A DNA stretch of 64,000 nt from Erythrobacter sp. SD-21. GTDB lineage: Bacteria; Pseudomonadota; Alphaproteobacteria; Sphingomonadales; Sphingomonadaceae. The position numbers and the translations under genes are program-made. Position 1 is the first letter of the stretch, and each line of letters opens with the position of its first letter. Under the pieces are notes generated by a model. The model saw only the letters and a list, made by a program, of their open reading frames with translations, made no database searches and was not told the DNA's origin. The DNA lies in assembly GCF_000181515.1 (NCBI RefSeq), contig NZ_ABCG01000001.1, positions 186,001 through 250,000 of the forward strand, given 5' to 3'. Of the stretch, positions 29,036 to 40,716 are shown one piece after another.

Positions 29036-30994
29036 CTATCGCGGAAGGTAATGGCGGATATCGCGCTGGTAGGCGGCCGATTTGTCGGGGTGCATATTGG
29101 CGTAGGTCACCGCGTTGCCGATCACGCGCATGACGTAATAGCGCGTCTCGAAGTTCGATGGAATCTGCTCGATCCAGGTCACCCAGTCGACTGCGCCAGT
29201 GCGCGGATCGCCGTTGAGGCGCAGCCACTCGTTCACCCGGCCCGGCCCGGCGTTATACGCCGCGATGGCCAGCGGATAGGCGCCGTTATAGCGGTCCATC
29301 AGCCGCGCGAAATGCGCATCGCCGAGGCGGATGTTGTAGGCCGGATCGCCGGTCAGGCTGGCCGACATATACTGCACGCCGATCTTGCCCGCTTCCTCGC
29401 GCGCCGTCCCCGGCATCAGCTGCATCATGCCGCGCGCGCCGGCATGGCTGACGCGGGTGCGGTCGAATTCGCTTTCCTGGCGGGCGATGGCGTGGACCAT
29501 GGTCCAGTTCGCGCCCGGGTGCGTGCGGACGGTCGGGAAGCCGAGGCGTTCGAAGCCAGCCACGCCTTCCTCGCCAGCGACCATGCCAGCGACGACGGCC
29601 ATCTCGTTGAGACCGGTTTCACGGGCAAGTTCGGCGACCAATGCCATTTCGCTCGGCGTTTCGGCTTCGGCGGCGATGGCTTCGAAGAAAGCGCGCTCGG
29701 TGCGCCAGTCGCGGCGGTTCTTCGCCATGTCGCGCAGCGCCAGCGTCAGCGGTTCTTCGGAGAACGCTTTGCGCGTTTCGGCATCGACGCCTGCGGTGAG
29801 CATGGGCGCGAAGGTCGGCGCGGGCTTGCCCAGTTCGCTCAAGGCGAGCTGGCCGTAATACCAGTCGGGATAGGCGGCGGCCATGTTCCAGTACCGTTCG
29901 GCCTCCGCCCGATCGCCTCCGCGCGCGGCGGCGCGTCCGGCCCAGTAAAAGCCCTTGGAGCGGGTCAGCGGGGTCTTGGCGGCGGTGCCATAGCGATAGA
30001 ACAACGGCGCCGCGCGAGAGCCGTCACCCAGCGACCACAGGGCCTTGGTCCCGCCAAGCCACATGAGGTCGGTGTACTTGTCGCGCAGAGTGAAGCTGCC
30101 GTCCGAGATATCGGTGCCCGGCGCGAAGAGATCGTCCACCTTCGACGCAATGGCGACCGCGCTGCGGACATCGGCACCTTGTGCGACGCGCAAAGCCTCA
30201 CTCACGAAATCGGTGCCGTCGAAGGCAGGCCCTGCGAACTCGGCGCGGGTCGCCAGCAAGTTGATGGCGGCGGGAAGCTGGCCGTTGCCGCGGTAATGGC
30301 GCGCTAGATTGTAGACATAGCCGCTGTCGTTCAGCGCGCCATCGGGAACGGGTAGACCCGCTTCGCTCGGCGTGCTGCCCTGCAGCAGCGCCAAACGCGC
30401 CTGCGCCATCGAGCGATAGGCGGGCGAGACGCGCACGATCTGGCGCGTCGCGGCTTCCAGATTGCCCTGCCACAGCAGCGCATCCATGCGCGCATCCTGA
30501 TCGCCGGGGGTCAGGTTTTGGGCGAACAGACCGGCCATATAGGCTTCGGCCGGACCGCTCATGGTCCCGCCGCGCCACGCTTCGCGCGCCACATCGTTCG
30601 CCTCGGGGCGGCTCATGGCGGCCAGCGCCAGCGCATAGCGCGCCTTGGCCGCATTGGTGATCGGGGGATGCGCGTCGAAGAACTGGACCAGCGCCTGCGG
30701 AGTCACCGCATCGCGGTCGAGCGCGTTCTCAGCGCGGCGCTGCAACAGCTCCTGCTTGGGGAAGCCGGGATAATCCGTGATGAAGCCTGCGTATTGCGCG
30801 AAGGACAGGTTGTCGGCCTTGGTGAGGTACTCCCACCGATCGACCGCCTGGCCGGCGCGGCTCGGCAGCTGGGCTACCATAGTGTTGCCCCGATCCGGCC
30901 AGCTGGTCGGCGTCTGCGCGGCGAGGGGGAAGGCCAGCGAAGCGCCAGCCATAAGTGCGAGTGAGAAATAAGTTTTTCGGCCCATGCTGGACAT
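29036..30994 (-). CDS. slt: Soluble lytic murein transglycosylase (GH23)
   Basis: The 652-residue protein begins with a signal peptide (about residues 1-26), continues with a long helical superhelix (about 30-480) and ends with the SLT domain. There A-I-A-R-Q-E-S-E-F contains the catalytic glutamate (about residue 506), followed by A-G-A-R-G-M-M-Q-L-M-P-G-T-A and A-Y-N-A-G-P-G-R-V-N. It cleaves glycan strands of peptidoglycan in the periplasm to form anhydro-muropeptides. Length and order match Slt70 homologues. ATG 30985 is an alternative start. It heads a probable operon with greB and the exported hypothetical gene. Confidence 0.92.
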   Translation of the reverse strand: MSSMGRKTYFSLALMAGASLAFPLAAQTPTSWPDRGNTMVAQLPSRAGQAVDRWEYLTKADNLSFAQYAGFITDYPGFPKQELLQRRAENALDRDAVTPQALVQFFDAHPPITNAAKARYALALAAMSRPEANDVAREAWRGGTMSGPAEAYMAGLFAQNLTPGDQDARMDALLWQGNLEAATRQIVRVSPAYRSMAQARLALLQGSTPSEAGLPVPDGALNDSGYVYNLARHYRGNGQLPAAINLLATRAEFAGPAFDGTDFVSEALRVAQGADVRSAVAIASKVDDLFAPGTDISDGSFTLRDKYTDLMWLGGTKALWSLGDGSRAAPLFYRYGTAAKTPLTRSKGFYWAGRAAARGGDRAEAERYWNMAAAYPDWYYGQLALSELGKPAPTFAPMLTAGVDAETRKAFSEEPLTLALRDMAKNRRDWRTERAFFEAIAAEAETPSEMALVAELARETGLNEMAVVAGMVAGEEGVAGFERLGFPTVRTHPGANWTMVHAIARQESEFDRTRVSHAGARGMMQLMPGTAREEAGKIGVQYMSASLTGDPAYNIRLGDAHFARLMDRYNGAYPLAIAAYNAGPGRVNEWLRLNGDPRTGAVDWVTWIEQIPSNFETRYYVMRVIGNAVTYANMHPDKSAAYQRDIRHYLPR

Positions 30995-31089
30995 ACTGCC
31001 CGGCCCCTCCTTATCAGGCGGTGAATGAAATGTGTCGGCGGGTGCCTAAATCGCCCGCTTTTCATACCTCTAACGCAGGACTCCCGTAA

Positions 31090-31971
31090 ATGTTCTCAGG
31101 CTCGATACCGGCTCTGGCGACTCCTTTTCGCGATGGATCGTTCGACGAGGCCGCTTTTCGCAAACTCGTCGACTGGCAGATCGAAAACGGTAGCAAGGGG
31201 CTTGTGCCCTGCGGCACGACTGGCGAGGCCTCGACTATCTCCAATGCGGAGCATCACCGGGTCATCGAGGTCTGCATCGAACAGGCCGCAGGTCGGGTGC
31301 CGGTGATTGCCGGCTGCGGCAGCAACGATACGCGCAACGCGCTGCTTCATATGCAGTTCGCCAAGAAGGCGGGCGCGGCGGCGGGCCTGTGCGTTGCGCC
31401 ATATTACAACCGGCCCAGCCAGACCGGCCTGATCGCCCATTTCAGCCATCTCGCCGAGAACAGCGATTTGCCGATCGTTCTCTATAACGTGCCCAGCCGC
31501 ACGGTGACCGATATCGAGGACGAGACGGTGTGCGAACTGGTCAACAAATACCCCGACCGCATTATCGCTATCAAGGATGCGAGCGGCGACCTGTCGCGCG
31601 TGGCCGACCACCGTATGGGCATCGGCCGCGATTTCTGCCAGCTATCGGGCAATGACGAGTTGTGGCTGCCGCACTCGGCAGCGGGCGGCTCGGGCTGCAT
31701 CTCGGTGACGGCCAATGTCGCGCCGAAGCTGTGCGCCGAGTTCCACGAGGCCATTGCAGCCGCCGACCTCATCAAGGCGCGCGAGATCAACGACCGCCTG
31801 TTCCCGCTGCATTATGCGATGTTCTCCGACGCGAGCCCCGCGCCGGTCAAATACGCGCTCAGCCGCGTGCACGACTGGTTTTCGGAAGACGTCCGCCTGC
31901 CGCTGTGCAACGCCAGCGAGGCCTCCCGCAAGCAGGTGGACGAGGCGCTGGAGCACGCCGGGCTGATCTGA
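31090..31971 (+). CDS. dapA: 4-hydroxy-tetrahydrodipicolinate synthase
   Basis: The 293-residue TIM-barrel protein shows the DapA motifs G-T-T-G-E-A near residues 44-49 (substrate carboxylate), Y-N-V-P-S-R with the catalytic tyrosine near 134 and I-A-I-K-D-A-S-G-D with the Schiff-base lysine near 161. It condenses pyruvate with aspartate semialdehyde, the first committed step to diaminopimelate and lysine. Length matches the family. It lies upstream of smpB as in many alphaproteobacteria, but here a frameshifted peptidase gene on the opposite strand has come between them. Confidence 0.96.
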   Translation: MFSGSIPALATPFRDGSFDEAAFRKLVDWQIENGSKGLVPCGTTGEASTISNAEHHRVIEVCIEQAAGRVPVIAGCGSNDTRNALLHMQFAKKAGAAAGLCVAPYYNRPSQTGLIAHFSHLAENSDLPIVLYNVPSRTVTDIEDETVCELVNKYPDRIIAIKDASGDLSRVADHRMGIGRDFCQLSGNDELWLPHSAAGGSGCISVTANVAPKLCAEFHEAIAAADLIKAREINDRLFPLHYAMFSDASPAPVKYALSRVHDWFSEDVRLPLCNASEASRKQVDEALEHAGLI

Positions 31972-31991
31972 GCCTGCCCGGCGCGATCCGG

Positions 31992-33946
31992 TCAGTTCGC
32001 CGGGTTGTGCTTTTCGACAAAACCCACAGCAGCTTCGAGCATTTCCAAGCGGGTCTTCGACAGCGACAGCCAGTGGTCCTCGCCATCGAGCGTGACCAGT
32101 TCGTAGGGCTTGCCCGCATCCTTCAGCGCATCGGCCATCTTGTGGCTATGCGAGTAGGGCACGACAGTGTCGTCCTTGCCGTGGATGAGCATTACGGGCG
32201 CGTCTGCCTGTGCGGCGAAGCGGCGCGGGGACACCGCGTCCCAGCCGTCCCTGGGGCCGAGCTGGTCGAGGAGTGCGCGCTTTGTGATGCGCTGCCTGCC
32301 CGAGGCGCGGTAGTCTTCGCTAAACATGGCAGTGATATCGCTCACCGGAGCCACTGCGACTGCGCACTTGTAGAGGCCCTGCTGCAACGTCACACCCGCA
32401 AGCGCGGCATAGCCCCCATAGCTGGCCCCGACGATGCAAGCACGGCTCGGGTCGATAATACCCTGTTCCGCCAGCGCAGCCATGCCGTCCGAAAGGTCGG
32501 TCTGCATTTTGCGACCCCATTCACCATAGCCGGCCAGCTTGAACGCCTGACTGCGATTGGTCGATCCACGAAAATTTGGCTGGAAAACAGCATAACCGCG
32601 TGCCGCGAAAGCCTGCGCCCACCAATCGAACCCCTCTGTGTCGTGGGCATGCGGGCCACCGTGCGGCAAAATGATGAGCGGCAAGCCTGTACCTTCCCTG
32701 CCCGGCGGCAGAGTCAGAATGCCGTCCATTTCGAGGCCGTCGGCAGCCGTGTATGCGAAAATTGAAGTCTCGCCCACCAGGTCCGGGGTGAGCGCCTCGC
32801 GCTCATAGGCGATAGCCTTCGCTTCGCCAGTCGAGAGATCGACCACGAACCACGATCCACTATCCTTATTGCCGCTGGTTCGCACGAGCACTTTCCTGAA
32901 GTCCGGGGTCCAGTCCATCATCCGCATGGCGTAATCGGCAAAGGCTGCGCGAATGCTGGAGACTGTCTTGCCGTAGGCGGGATTGTGGAAGACAGGGCCC
33001 TTTATTTCGTCGAGGTAGCCAGTGAGGTAACCGGTCGTTTCGTCCCAATAGAGGCGTTCGACATTAATCTCGTCAAGAAACAGTCGTGGCTTGCCCCCTG
33101 CAAGCGGGATCTCATACCAGTGCGCGATGTTGTCCTCGTCGCGCCCCGAATAGATGACGGTCGTGCCGTCGTAGCCGAGGCCAACGAGACCGACCCGACC
33201 ATTGTGCTCCCTACCTTGCACGATGATGTCACCCGAGCCCGATTTGAGCTCCCAATCGCCATCGGTGTAACTCACATCAAGGGTTGCGGCCACTTTGCCG
33301 TCGGGCCCGACCACCCAGTCACGATATTCGTTCTCACGCGCCGAAGTGGCAACTTTGCGGGCACGATTGGTACGCGTCTCGACTTGGTAGAGGTGAGGGC
33401 GACCGTGCTTCCAAACGTATGACTTCAGTTTCGAATTTCCGCTCCTGGCCTCAAGTTCCACAGCGCCGAAGAAAGCGATGTACTCGTCATTGATGAAGCG
33501 CACACCGTAATTGCCGCGGACCGAATCGGCGAGATCGCGGCTGTTGCCGAAAACCGTCTCGACCTCGCCTCGAGGCGGTTGTGTATGATGTGAGCGACGG
33601 AAAATTCTGCCTTGTCGGTCGTGAAGCCCCGTAAATCTTCCGTCTGGCTTGTAATAAGGAGCAGCTGATCGTCACCGATCCAGTCGAAATCGCGCACCTT
33701 TGCATCGCCGACACCGGTTCGCCGGATGAGTTTTAGGTCGGGTCCAATGATCAGGAGTTGGCGCGAACTCTTTACAGTCATGAGGATGGCAATATTGGTG
33801 CCGCTTGGCGAAATCGCCGCGTCCTCGACATCTGGCAGGGCGCCGTATGCCGAAAGCGGCACTGGCTCCTTGGCAGCCAGCGACTGGCCTGAAAATGTCA
33901 TAGACACGACAGCGAGTGCTGCCAGATAGAGACGGCAAAGTTTCAT
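31992..33946 (-). pseudogene. Prolyl-oligopeptidase (S9) gene with a one-base frameshift
   Basis: The 5' part (33946 to about 33570) encodes a signal peptide and the start of a beta-propeller; the 3' part (to 31992) encodes the rest of the propeller and an alpha/beta hydrolase with G-A-S-Y-G-G (nucleophile serine), H-G-K-D-D (acid) and D-H-W (histidine). The two lie in different frames that join naturally near 33567 if one base is restored to the run ctcgaggcgagg (giving N-R-L-E-G-E-V-E-T-V-F). Apart from this the gene is complete, so the lesion is recent or is a sequencing error. Intact homologues are secreted S9 peptidases that trim short peptides. The 3' part has its own GTG at 33503 but would lack the first propeller blade. 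Confidence 0.85.
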
Positions 33947-34055
33947 ACGACCCCCAAATAGATGCCAGCCTTTTGCATAAGGCAGCTTACCGAAGCAAGA
34001 ACGAAGGGCGTAGGGGCTTGGCCTTTACCCGAACAGCGACTAGACGCCCGCCCAT

Positions 34056-34538
34056 ATGGCACGTCCCAAACCCGCCACTTTCGACAAGCAGAAGACCGTC
34101 GCCGACAACCGGCGGGTGCGGTTTGATTACCACGTCGAGGAAACCTTCGAGGCGGGCCTCGCGCTGCAGGGCACGGAAGTGAAGGCCCTTCGCGCGGGCG
34201 AGGCGAGTATCAAGGAAAGCTACGCCGAGGTGCGCGACGGGCAGGTTTGGCTGATCAACGCTAATATTCCCGAATATTCGCACGGCAACCGCCTCAACCA
34301 CGAACCGCGCCGGCCGCGCAAGCTGCTGCTCCATTCGCGCGAGATCGAGAAGCTGTTCGGCGCGGTCGAGCGCAAGGGCATGACGCTGGTCCCGCTGTCG
34401 ATCTATTTCAACTCGACGGGGCGCGCCAAGGTCGAGCTGGCGCTGGCCAAGGGCAAGCAAGCGCACGACAAGCGCCAGACGATCAAGGATCGCGACTGGA
34501 AGCGCGACAAAGCCCGGTTGATGCGGGAAAAAGGCTGA
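34056..34538 (+). CDS. smpB: tmRNA-binding protein SmpB
   Basis: The 160-residue protein has the full SmpB pattern: N-R-R-V-R-F-D-Y near residues 18-25, [10 protein letters not shown] near 40, and a basic C-terminal tail ([12 protein letters not shown]) that enters the mRNA channel. SmpB brings tmRNA to stalled ribosomes for trans-translation. No tmRNA gene is seen in this window. The genes that follow (DUF2062, cckA) are in the order usual for Sphingomonadales. Confidence 0.97.
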   Translation: MARPKPATFDKQKTVADNRRVRFDYHVEETFEAGLALQGTEVKALRAGEASIKESYAEVRDGQVWLINANIPEYSHGNRLNHEPRRPRKLLLHSREIEKLFGAVERKGMTLVPLSIYFNSTGRAKVELALAKGKQAHDKRQTIKDRDWKRDKARLMREKG

Positions 34539-34662
34539 ACCGAGCGTGCTACCCCTTTCGTAACGCCTGTGTGCTAACCACATTCACTGCCATGCCCGTT
34601 TCGTTGCCCGGATATTATTCTGCGCCCTTGCACCCGTCACTGACCGGGCGCATGGCAGGAGC

Positions 34663-35253
34663 GTGGCAGTGAGCGGGTTCAAGTCGAAGACTTTCCTTGC
34701 GGATTTTTTCCGCAAGCACATGCCCACGCGCGAAGAAATGGCGCGGAACCGGTTTCTCAAGCCGATCGCCCACCGCTTCCTTTCACCGGAACTCTGGCGC
34801 TTTACCCGCCGCAGCGTTCCGCGCGGCGTGGCGCTGGGGCTGTTCGCGGCCTTCATCGTGCCTATCGGCCAGATCTTCCTCGCCGCCTTCCTTGCGCTGC
34901 CGGCGAGGGCGAATGTGCCGCTGTCGGCGCTGGTGACCTTTGTGACTAATCCCTTCACCCTGCCGTTCTGGCTCTATTTCGCGAACCAGACCGGCCGGTT
35001 CGTCCTCAACATCGATGCGGCAATGGGAGCAAATGCGGGGCATCTGGCGCAGGATGGCGGCGCGCTCGCCCGCTGGCTCGAAGTGGGCGGGGTGACGGCG
35101 TTCGGTTTCCTGGTGCTCGCTGTGGTGAGCGCAGGGGTCGGCTATGTCGCCTCGAGCTTTATCTGGCGCTTCATCATCTCGCGTCGTCGCAGTAAGCGTC
35201 TTGCCAGGATGGAAGCGCGGCTCGACGAGCGCCTGGGGAAACCCGGCGAATGA
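34663..35253 (+). CDS. DUF2062 membrane protein, 196 aa
   Basis: The protein has a basic N-terminus, then R-S-V-P-R-G-V-A-L-G-L-F-A-A-F and three or four hydrophobic helices with N-P-F-T-L-P-F-W (about residue 105), the DUF2062 signature. Its function is not known to me. It starts with GTG (34663, or the GTG at 34669) and its end overlaps cckA by 4 bp (ATGA), so the two are co-translated. The link to the cell-cycle kinase in this order is conserved among alphaproteobacteria as far as I recall, which may mean a membrane-related role in the same process. Confidence 0.85.
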   Translation: MAVSGFKSKTFLADFFRKHMPTREEMARNRFLKPIAHRFLSPELWRFTRRSVPRGVALGLFAAFIVPIGQIFLAAFLALPARANVPLSALVTFVTNPFTLPFWLYFANQTGRFVLNIDAAMGANAGHLAQDGGALARWLEVGGVTAFGFLVLAVVSAGVGYVASSFIWRFIISRRRSKRLARMEARLDERLGKPGE

Positions 35254-37733
35254 GCTTCGGTTCGGAGACGGATGCAGAGGGGCTGCCGCCGGTACCGCTC
35301 ATGCTCGGCATCCTGCTGGCGGTCGCGGTTTCGGTCGGTCTTGTCTGGCTGGCCGCCGGCACATCGCTTGCCGCGGCAGCCTATGGCGGCGCGCTGATCG
35401 CCATCATCCTGGCCTTGCTGCTGGCCCCCCGGTTCCGCCAGTCCGATGCGGACGAGAATTTCCAGCAGCCCGACTGGAGCGTGACGGCGGCCGCCATCCA
35501 GAACCGGCGGCGCGGGGTCGCGGTGGTCGACCGCGCCAACCGCCTGACCTGTGCTAACGATACGTACGAAAAATGGTTCGGGGCCGACCGCGCGCCACAT
35601 GAATTGCCCTTTGCGGATGAAGCGCGGCAGAAAATCGCCGACGCCGCGCGTACCGCGTGGCGCGAAGGCAGCGCCGAGTGTTCCGAGCTGGAGCTCGACC
35701 ACGGTGAGCAGAATTTCCGCCTGAACATCGAACGGGTAGGGCGGGGCGAAGACTATCTCGTCTGGCGCTTCGGCGAGCTTGTCCGCCAGCGCAGCTACGA
35801 CGGGCTGGGCGAACGGATCGGCGGGCCGCTGGGCCATGTGCTGTCGCGCTCCGGGATCGAACTGGCGGTGGTCGCTCCCGACGGTATCGTGCAGGTGGCA
35901 ACGCCCGGCCTTGCCGAGCGCGCTCTGGGCGAGAAGGACATCCCGCTCGCCGGCCAGGAATTCGTCCAACTGCTCCGCTCCGACGATCGCGACCGCATCT
36001 TCTTCGCGCGCGAAGGCCAGCAGGGCTCGCCGCAAACGCTCGTGCATGTACCTCTCGACATGCCCAATGCAAGGAGCGATCAGGCCTCGGACCCCGCGCC
36101 TTCGCTGATGCTGCTGGTGGACAGCACGGTCGGGATCGGCGGGGCCTGGCAGGGCAGCGGCAAGGCGGCGATCCCCCAGCTCGAGGCGCTGCTGTCCGCG
36201 CTTCCGCTGGGGCTCGCGCTGACCGACCGCGACGGGCGCTTCCTCTTTGCCAACAAAGCCTTCCTGCGCGCGGTCGAGCGCGAGGATCATGGCCTCCCGC
36301 AATTCCCCTCCGACCTGGTGGTGCGCGAGGACAAGGCGGCCATGGCCGACACCGTGCGCCGCTTTGCCAAGGGCGCGACCTCCAGCGGCGACATGGCCGT
36401 GCGCCTCGCGAACGACAAGGAAGAGCCGGTCTCGATCGGCCTTGCCGGTGTGCGCGGGCTGGGCGATGCCGCCGTGCTCCTGTCGATCAGCGATTCCACC
36501 GAGGAAAAGCGCCTGCGCCGCCAGGTCGCGCAGGCCACCAAGATGCAGGCCGTCGGCCAGCTTGCCGGCGGTGTGGCGCACGACTTCAACAATGTCCTGA
36601 CCGCGATCATCGGCTATTGCGACCTCATGCTGCTGCGCCACACGCCGGGCGACAGCGATTACGACGACATCCAGCAGATCAAGGCGAACTCCAACCGCGC
36701 CGCTTCGCTGACCCGGCAATTGCTCGCCTTCTCGCGCCAGCAGACGCTGCGCCCCGTCGTGCTGCAAATGCCCGACGTAGTGAGCGAGGTGAGCCAGCTC
36801 CTGAAGCGCCTGATGGGCGACAAGATCGAGTTCTCCGTCCGCCATGACCGCGAATTGGGTCCAGTCCGCGCCGACCCGCAGCAGCTCGAACAGGTCATCA
36901 TCAACCTGGCCGTCAACGCGCGCGATGCGATGCAGAGCCATGCTGCGCGGCTTGGGAAGCAAGACTGGAAGGGGCGCCTAACGCTTGCCACCCGCCGCGT
37001 TTCGGCGCGCGACGTGCGCAAGATGGGCATCGATATCATGCCAGCCGACGACTACACCGTCCTCATCGTGCAGGATACGGGCGGCGGCATACCGGGCGAG
37101 CACCTCAACAAGATCTTCGAACCCTTCTTCACCACCAAGGAGCAGGGGAAGGGCACCGGCCTCGGCCTCTCCACGGTTTATGGTATCGTGAAGCAGTCGA
37201 ACGGCTTCATCTTTGCCGACAACGTCACCGACGCCAGCGGCGAGGCGGCGGGCGCGCGCTTCACAATGTACCTGCCGGTGCATAAGGGCGAAATGCCCGA
37301 GAACCAGCGCGGCGAGGACCGCGAAGACACCAAGGCCAGCGAATGGGCCGGCGGCGGCACGCTGCTGCTGGTGGAGGACGAGGACATGGTCCGCGCCGTG
37401 GCCGAACGCGCGCTCACCCGCGCAGGCTATGCGGTCACCACCGCGCGCGACGGCGAGGAGGGTCTTGCCCAGATCGCGAATGGCGAGACCGAGTTCCATC
37501 TCATCGTATCGGACGTCGTCATGCCGGCGATGGACGGCCCTGCGATGGCGCGCGCGATCCGCAAGGTGAAACCGAAGGTGCCCATCCTCTTCATGTCGGG
37601 CTATGCCGAAGAACAGCTGCGCAACGACATCGATATCGACAACATGTACTTCATTCCCAAGCCCTTCAGCGTCCAGCAGATCAACGCGAAGGTGTCGGAA
37701 GTTTTGCAGGCGCACACCAAGGTGGATGCCTGA
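35250..37733 (+). CDS. cckA: Hybrid histidine kinase CckA
   Basis: The 827-residue protein starts with two membrane helices (about 14-34 and 38-55), has PAS-like regions (about 85-200 and 310-420), a HisKA domain with [11 protein letters not shown] (phospho-histidine near residue 443), a HATPase domain (D-T-G-G-G-I-P-G near 609, G-T-G-L-G-L-S-T near 635) and a C-terminal receiver with [11 protein letters not shown] (phospho-aspartate near 755). H-D-F-N-N and this layout identify CckA, which phosphorylates CtrA and CpdR via ChpT and so controls the alphaproteobacterial cell cycle. cpdR is also in the window, at 59933-60322. It is coupled to the DUF2062 gene. Confidence 0.95.
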   Translation: MSFGSETDAEGLPPVPLMLGILLAVAVSVGLVWLAAGTSLAAAAYGGALIAIILALLLAPRFRQSDADENFQQPDWSVTAAAIQNRRRGVAVVDRANRLTCANDTYEKWFGADRAPHELPFADEARQKIADAARTAWREGSAECSELELDHGEQNFRLNIERVGRGEDYLVWRFGELVRQRSYDGLGERIGGPLGHVLSRSGIELAVVAPDGIVQVATPGLAERALGEKDIPLAGQEFVQLLRSDDRDRIFFAREGQQGSPQTLVHVPLDMPNARSDQASDPAPSLMLLVDSTVGIGGAWQGSGKAAIPQLEALLSALPLGLALTDRDGRFLFANKAFLRAVEREDHGLPQFPSDLVVREDKAAMADTVRRFAKGATSSGDMAVRLANDKEEPVSIGLAGVRGLGDAAVLLSISDSTEEKRLRRQVAQATKMQAVGQLAGGVAHDFNNVLTAIIGYCDLMLLRHTPGDSDYDDIQQIKANSNRAASLTRQLLAFSRQQTLRPVVLQMPDVVSEVSQLLKRLMGDKIEFSVRHDRELGPVRADPQQLEQVIINLAVNARDAMQSHAARLGKQDWKGRLTLATRRVSARDVRKMGIDIMPADDYTVLIVQDTGGGIPGEHLNKIFEPFFTTKEQGKGTGLGLSTVYGIVKQSNGFIFADNVTDASGEAAGARFTMYLPVHKGEMPENQRGEDREDTKASEWAGGGTLLLVEDEDMVRAVAERALTRAGYAVTTARDGEEGLAQIANGETEFHLIVSDVVMPAMDGPAMARAIRKVKPKVPILFMSGYAEEQLRNDIDIDNMYFIPKPFSVQQINAKVSEVLQAHTKVDA

Positions 37734-37788
37734 CGGATACCAAGAGGCCCGGAGTTCTGCACTCTTCGGACCTGTTGGAAAAAATTTC

Positions 37789-37803
37789 GTTCCACTCTTG
37801 TTC
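37789..37803 (+). promoter_or_regulatory. LexA (SOS) box of recA
   Basis: GTTC-CACTCTT-GTTC is a perfect GTTC-N7-GTTC site, 78 bp upstream of the recA ATG and 56 bp past the cckA stop. It marks recA as a member of the SOS regulon together with uvrA. Confidence 0.9.
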
Positions 37804-37881
37804 TATGAGAACAAATTGGGTACACCTCTTCGCAGTTGATGAGTTGGAAACGGCTCTGGAAATGCGAAAGGGGAATATGTC

Positions 37882-38943
<1,062 letters not shown>

Positions 38944-39034
38944 TCACATCGCTTCAAGCGGGAGCGTAAGGCAGCACTATTCCCCCGCTACCTTGCCATG
39001 GCCGGACTGTCCCCCGGCTCTCCCGGAAACACGG

Positions 39035-39080
39035 AAAGCCGGTGCGCGCGCCCTCTCCTATTGCCGCCGCACCGGCTTTT
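39035..39080 (+). terminator. Terminator downstream of recA
   Basis: The perfect 12-bp stem aaagccggtgcg / cgcaccggcttt encloses a 21-base loop and is followed by a T (cttttcg). It lies about 95 bp after recA and before the transferase gene. Confidence 0.75.
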
Positions 39081-39178
39081 CGCGTGTCTGGGTGTCGTCC
39101 CGTTCGGGCTGCGACGATTGGGGGTGGCGCTCCCTTGTCGGCCTGCCTAGGCAGGGGCGGCAACTCAGGAGAGCGTTC

Positions 39179-39805
39179 ATGACCATCACCGTCCACCACC
39201 TCAACAACAGCCGTTCGCAGCGCATCCTGTGGCTGCTCGAGGAACTGGGCGCGGATTACGAGATCGTCTCCTACCTGCGCGATGCCGAGACCAACCTCGC
39301 GCCGCCCGAACTCAAGAACGCCCACCCGCTGGGCAAGTCGCCCGTGATCGAGGACGATGGCCGCCTCATCAGCGAAAGCGGCGCGATCATTGAATATCTT
39401 TGCGAACGCCACGGCGGCGAAAGCTGGCTGCCCGACCGCAAGAGCGATGCCTGGATCGACTATCTCGAATGGATGCAGTTCGGCGAAAGCTCTTTCTTCG
39501 TGCCTGTCATGCTCAAGATCTACGCCGGTCGCCTCGGCGATGCCGCTGCCCCGCTCATGCCGCGCGTCGACGAACAGCTCTCGGCGCACATCGCCTTTGC
39601 CGAAGAGAACATTTCGGACGACCTCCACTTCGTCGGCTCCGACTGGAGCGCGGCAGATGTCATGATGAGCTTCCCCGCCGAGATCGCCGTGATGCAGGGC
39701 TATGGCGAAAAGGCGCCCAAGCTCGCCCGCTTCGTCGAGGCCATCCACGCCCGCCCCGCTTGGCAACGTGCCCGCGAAAAAGGCGGCGCCTACTTCGTCT
39801 GGTGA
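39179..39805 (+). CDS. Glutathione S-transferase family protein, 208 aa
   Basis: The N-terminal thioredoxin-like domain begins M-T-I-T-V-H-H-L-N-N-S-R-S-Q-R-I-L-W-L-L-E-E-L-G with the catalytic serine in N-N-S-R-S-Q, and has S-P-V-I-E-D-D and E-S-G-A-I-I-E-Y-L near residues 55-75 for glutathione binding. The C-terminal half is the helical GST domain. Such enzymes conjugate glutathione to electrophiles. ATG 39179 was chosen (RBS aggaga) over an open extension to 38993 that runs through the recA terminator. The closest characterised subgroup cannot be settled from sequence alone. Confidence 0.9.
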   Translation: MTITVHHLNNSRSQRILWLLEELGADYEIVSYLRDAETNLAPPELKNAHPLGKSPVIEDDGRLISESGAIIEYLCERHGGESWLPDRKSDAWIDYLEWMQFGESSFFVPVMLKIYAGRLGDAAAPLMPRVDEQLSAHIAFAEENISDDLHFVGSDWSAADVMMSFPAEIAVMQGYGEKAPKLARFVEAIHARPAWQRAREKGGAYFVW

Positions 39806-39853
39806 GACCGCGCTGGATGAAGTGTAGCGCCATCGAAATTCAAGGCTGATTGG

Positions 39854-40666
39854 ATGATAGATCCCCTTGTGCAAGATTTGCGGAGTACATTGGTGGTCGT
39901 TCTCGGTCATGAGAACGATCGGGATGGCAACCTTTCTGACGATGCTCTGAGCCGGATTTCTGCCGCTCTCGAGTATGTTTCGGACGAGCCCTCCGATTCA
40001 ATCGACCTCCTGGCTACCGGGGGATACGGGGACTATTTCAATCTTTCGGATCGGGCGCATGGCGCGCTGATGCTGGAGGAAATTGCGAAATCCGCACCTG
40101 TAGATCTGCGAAGGCTCGGTTGGACGGCCTCGTGTGGGACCGACGAAGACATTCTCGCCGTTCGCCGCCTTCTTGTTGATGCAGGAAGAAAGCCCAACTG
40201 CATCAGAATTTTTACAAGCGCCTACCACGCGCCTCGCGCAATTGGCGCGTGAGCTGCCGACCTTTTCCAACTGGAACACGTGCGATCCCAGCCTTCTCGA
40301 GGGGTTGTTGTCTGAGCTTCGGCATTACGACAACATATCCTACCTCCCGCTGGTCGCTTCCTTTGCCATTCCCTTCTTCGCCGCCACCAATGCCATTTCG
40401 GTAGAAGGCATTGCCCTCAATGTGGGCGTGTCCATTCTTGGGCTGATTTTATCTTTGGCGTGCTCTCAATGTACTGGCGTCTTGCCGGCACCGCCGCTTC
40501 TGCTCGTCGTACTGCGCGATACTACGCGCTGTTTTGCGGCTACCCGAATTTGTCGTCGGCTCAAAACCTCATGACAAAGCGCACAATTGGCATCGGAAAA
40601 TCGGTCGGCTTGGCATGGTTGCTTGGCTGGGGCATCGCGATGATGGCGAAATTCGCGGGGATATGA
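39854..40666 (+). pseudogene. Decayed DUF218 (YdcF-like) membrane protein gene
   Basis: The first frame (39854-40252) has DUF218 features: L-G-H-E-N-D near residue 17, L-L-A-T-G-G-Y-G-D and F-T-S-A-Y-H-A-P-R-A, the usual end of the domain. The frame then breaks near 40215-40240; the next frame (to about 40450) encodes two hydrophobic segments, and a second shift near 40450 returns to the first frame and runs to 40666. Two offsetting indels suggest a gene in decay. DUF218 proteins act in envelope or polysaccharide metabolism. An alternative is a short DUF218 protein (132 aa) followed by an unrelated small membrane ORF. Confidence 0.5.
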
Positions 40667-40716
40667 CGGATTAACGTGGCTTGTCGGACGCAGCGCGATT
40701 GCCTAACTGCGCCCGC

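Noticed and set aside
35142..36962. 606-codon minus-strand open frame
   Set aside because: Antisense shadow of cckA, produced by GC-rich third codon positions.
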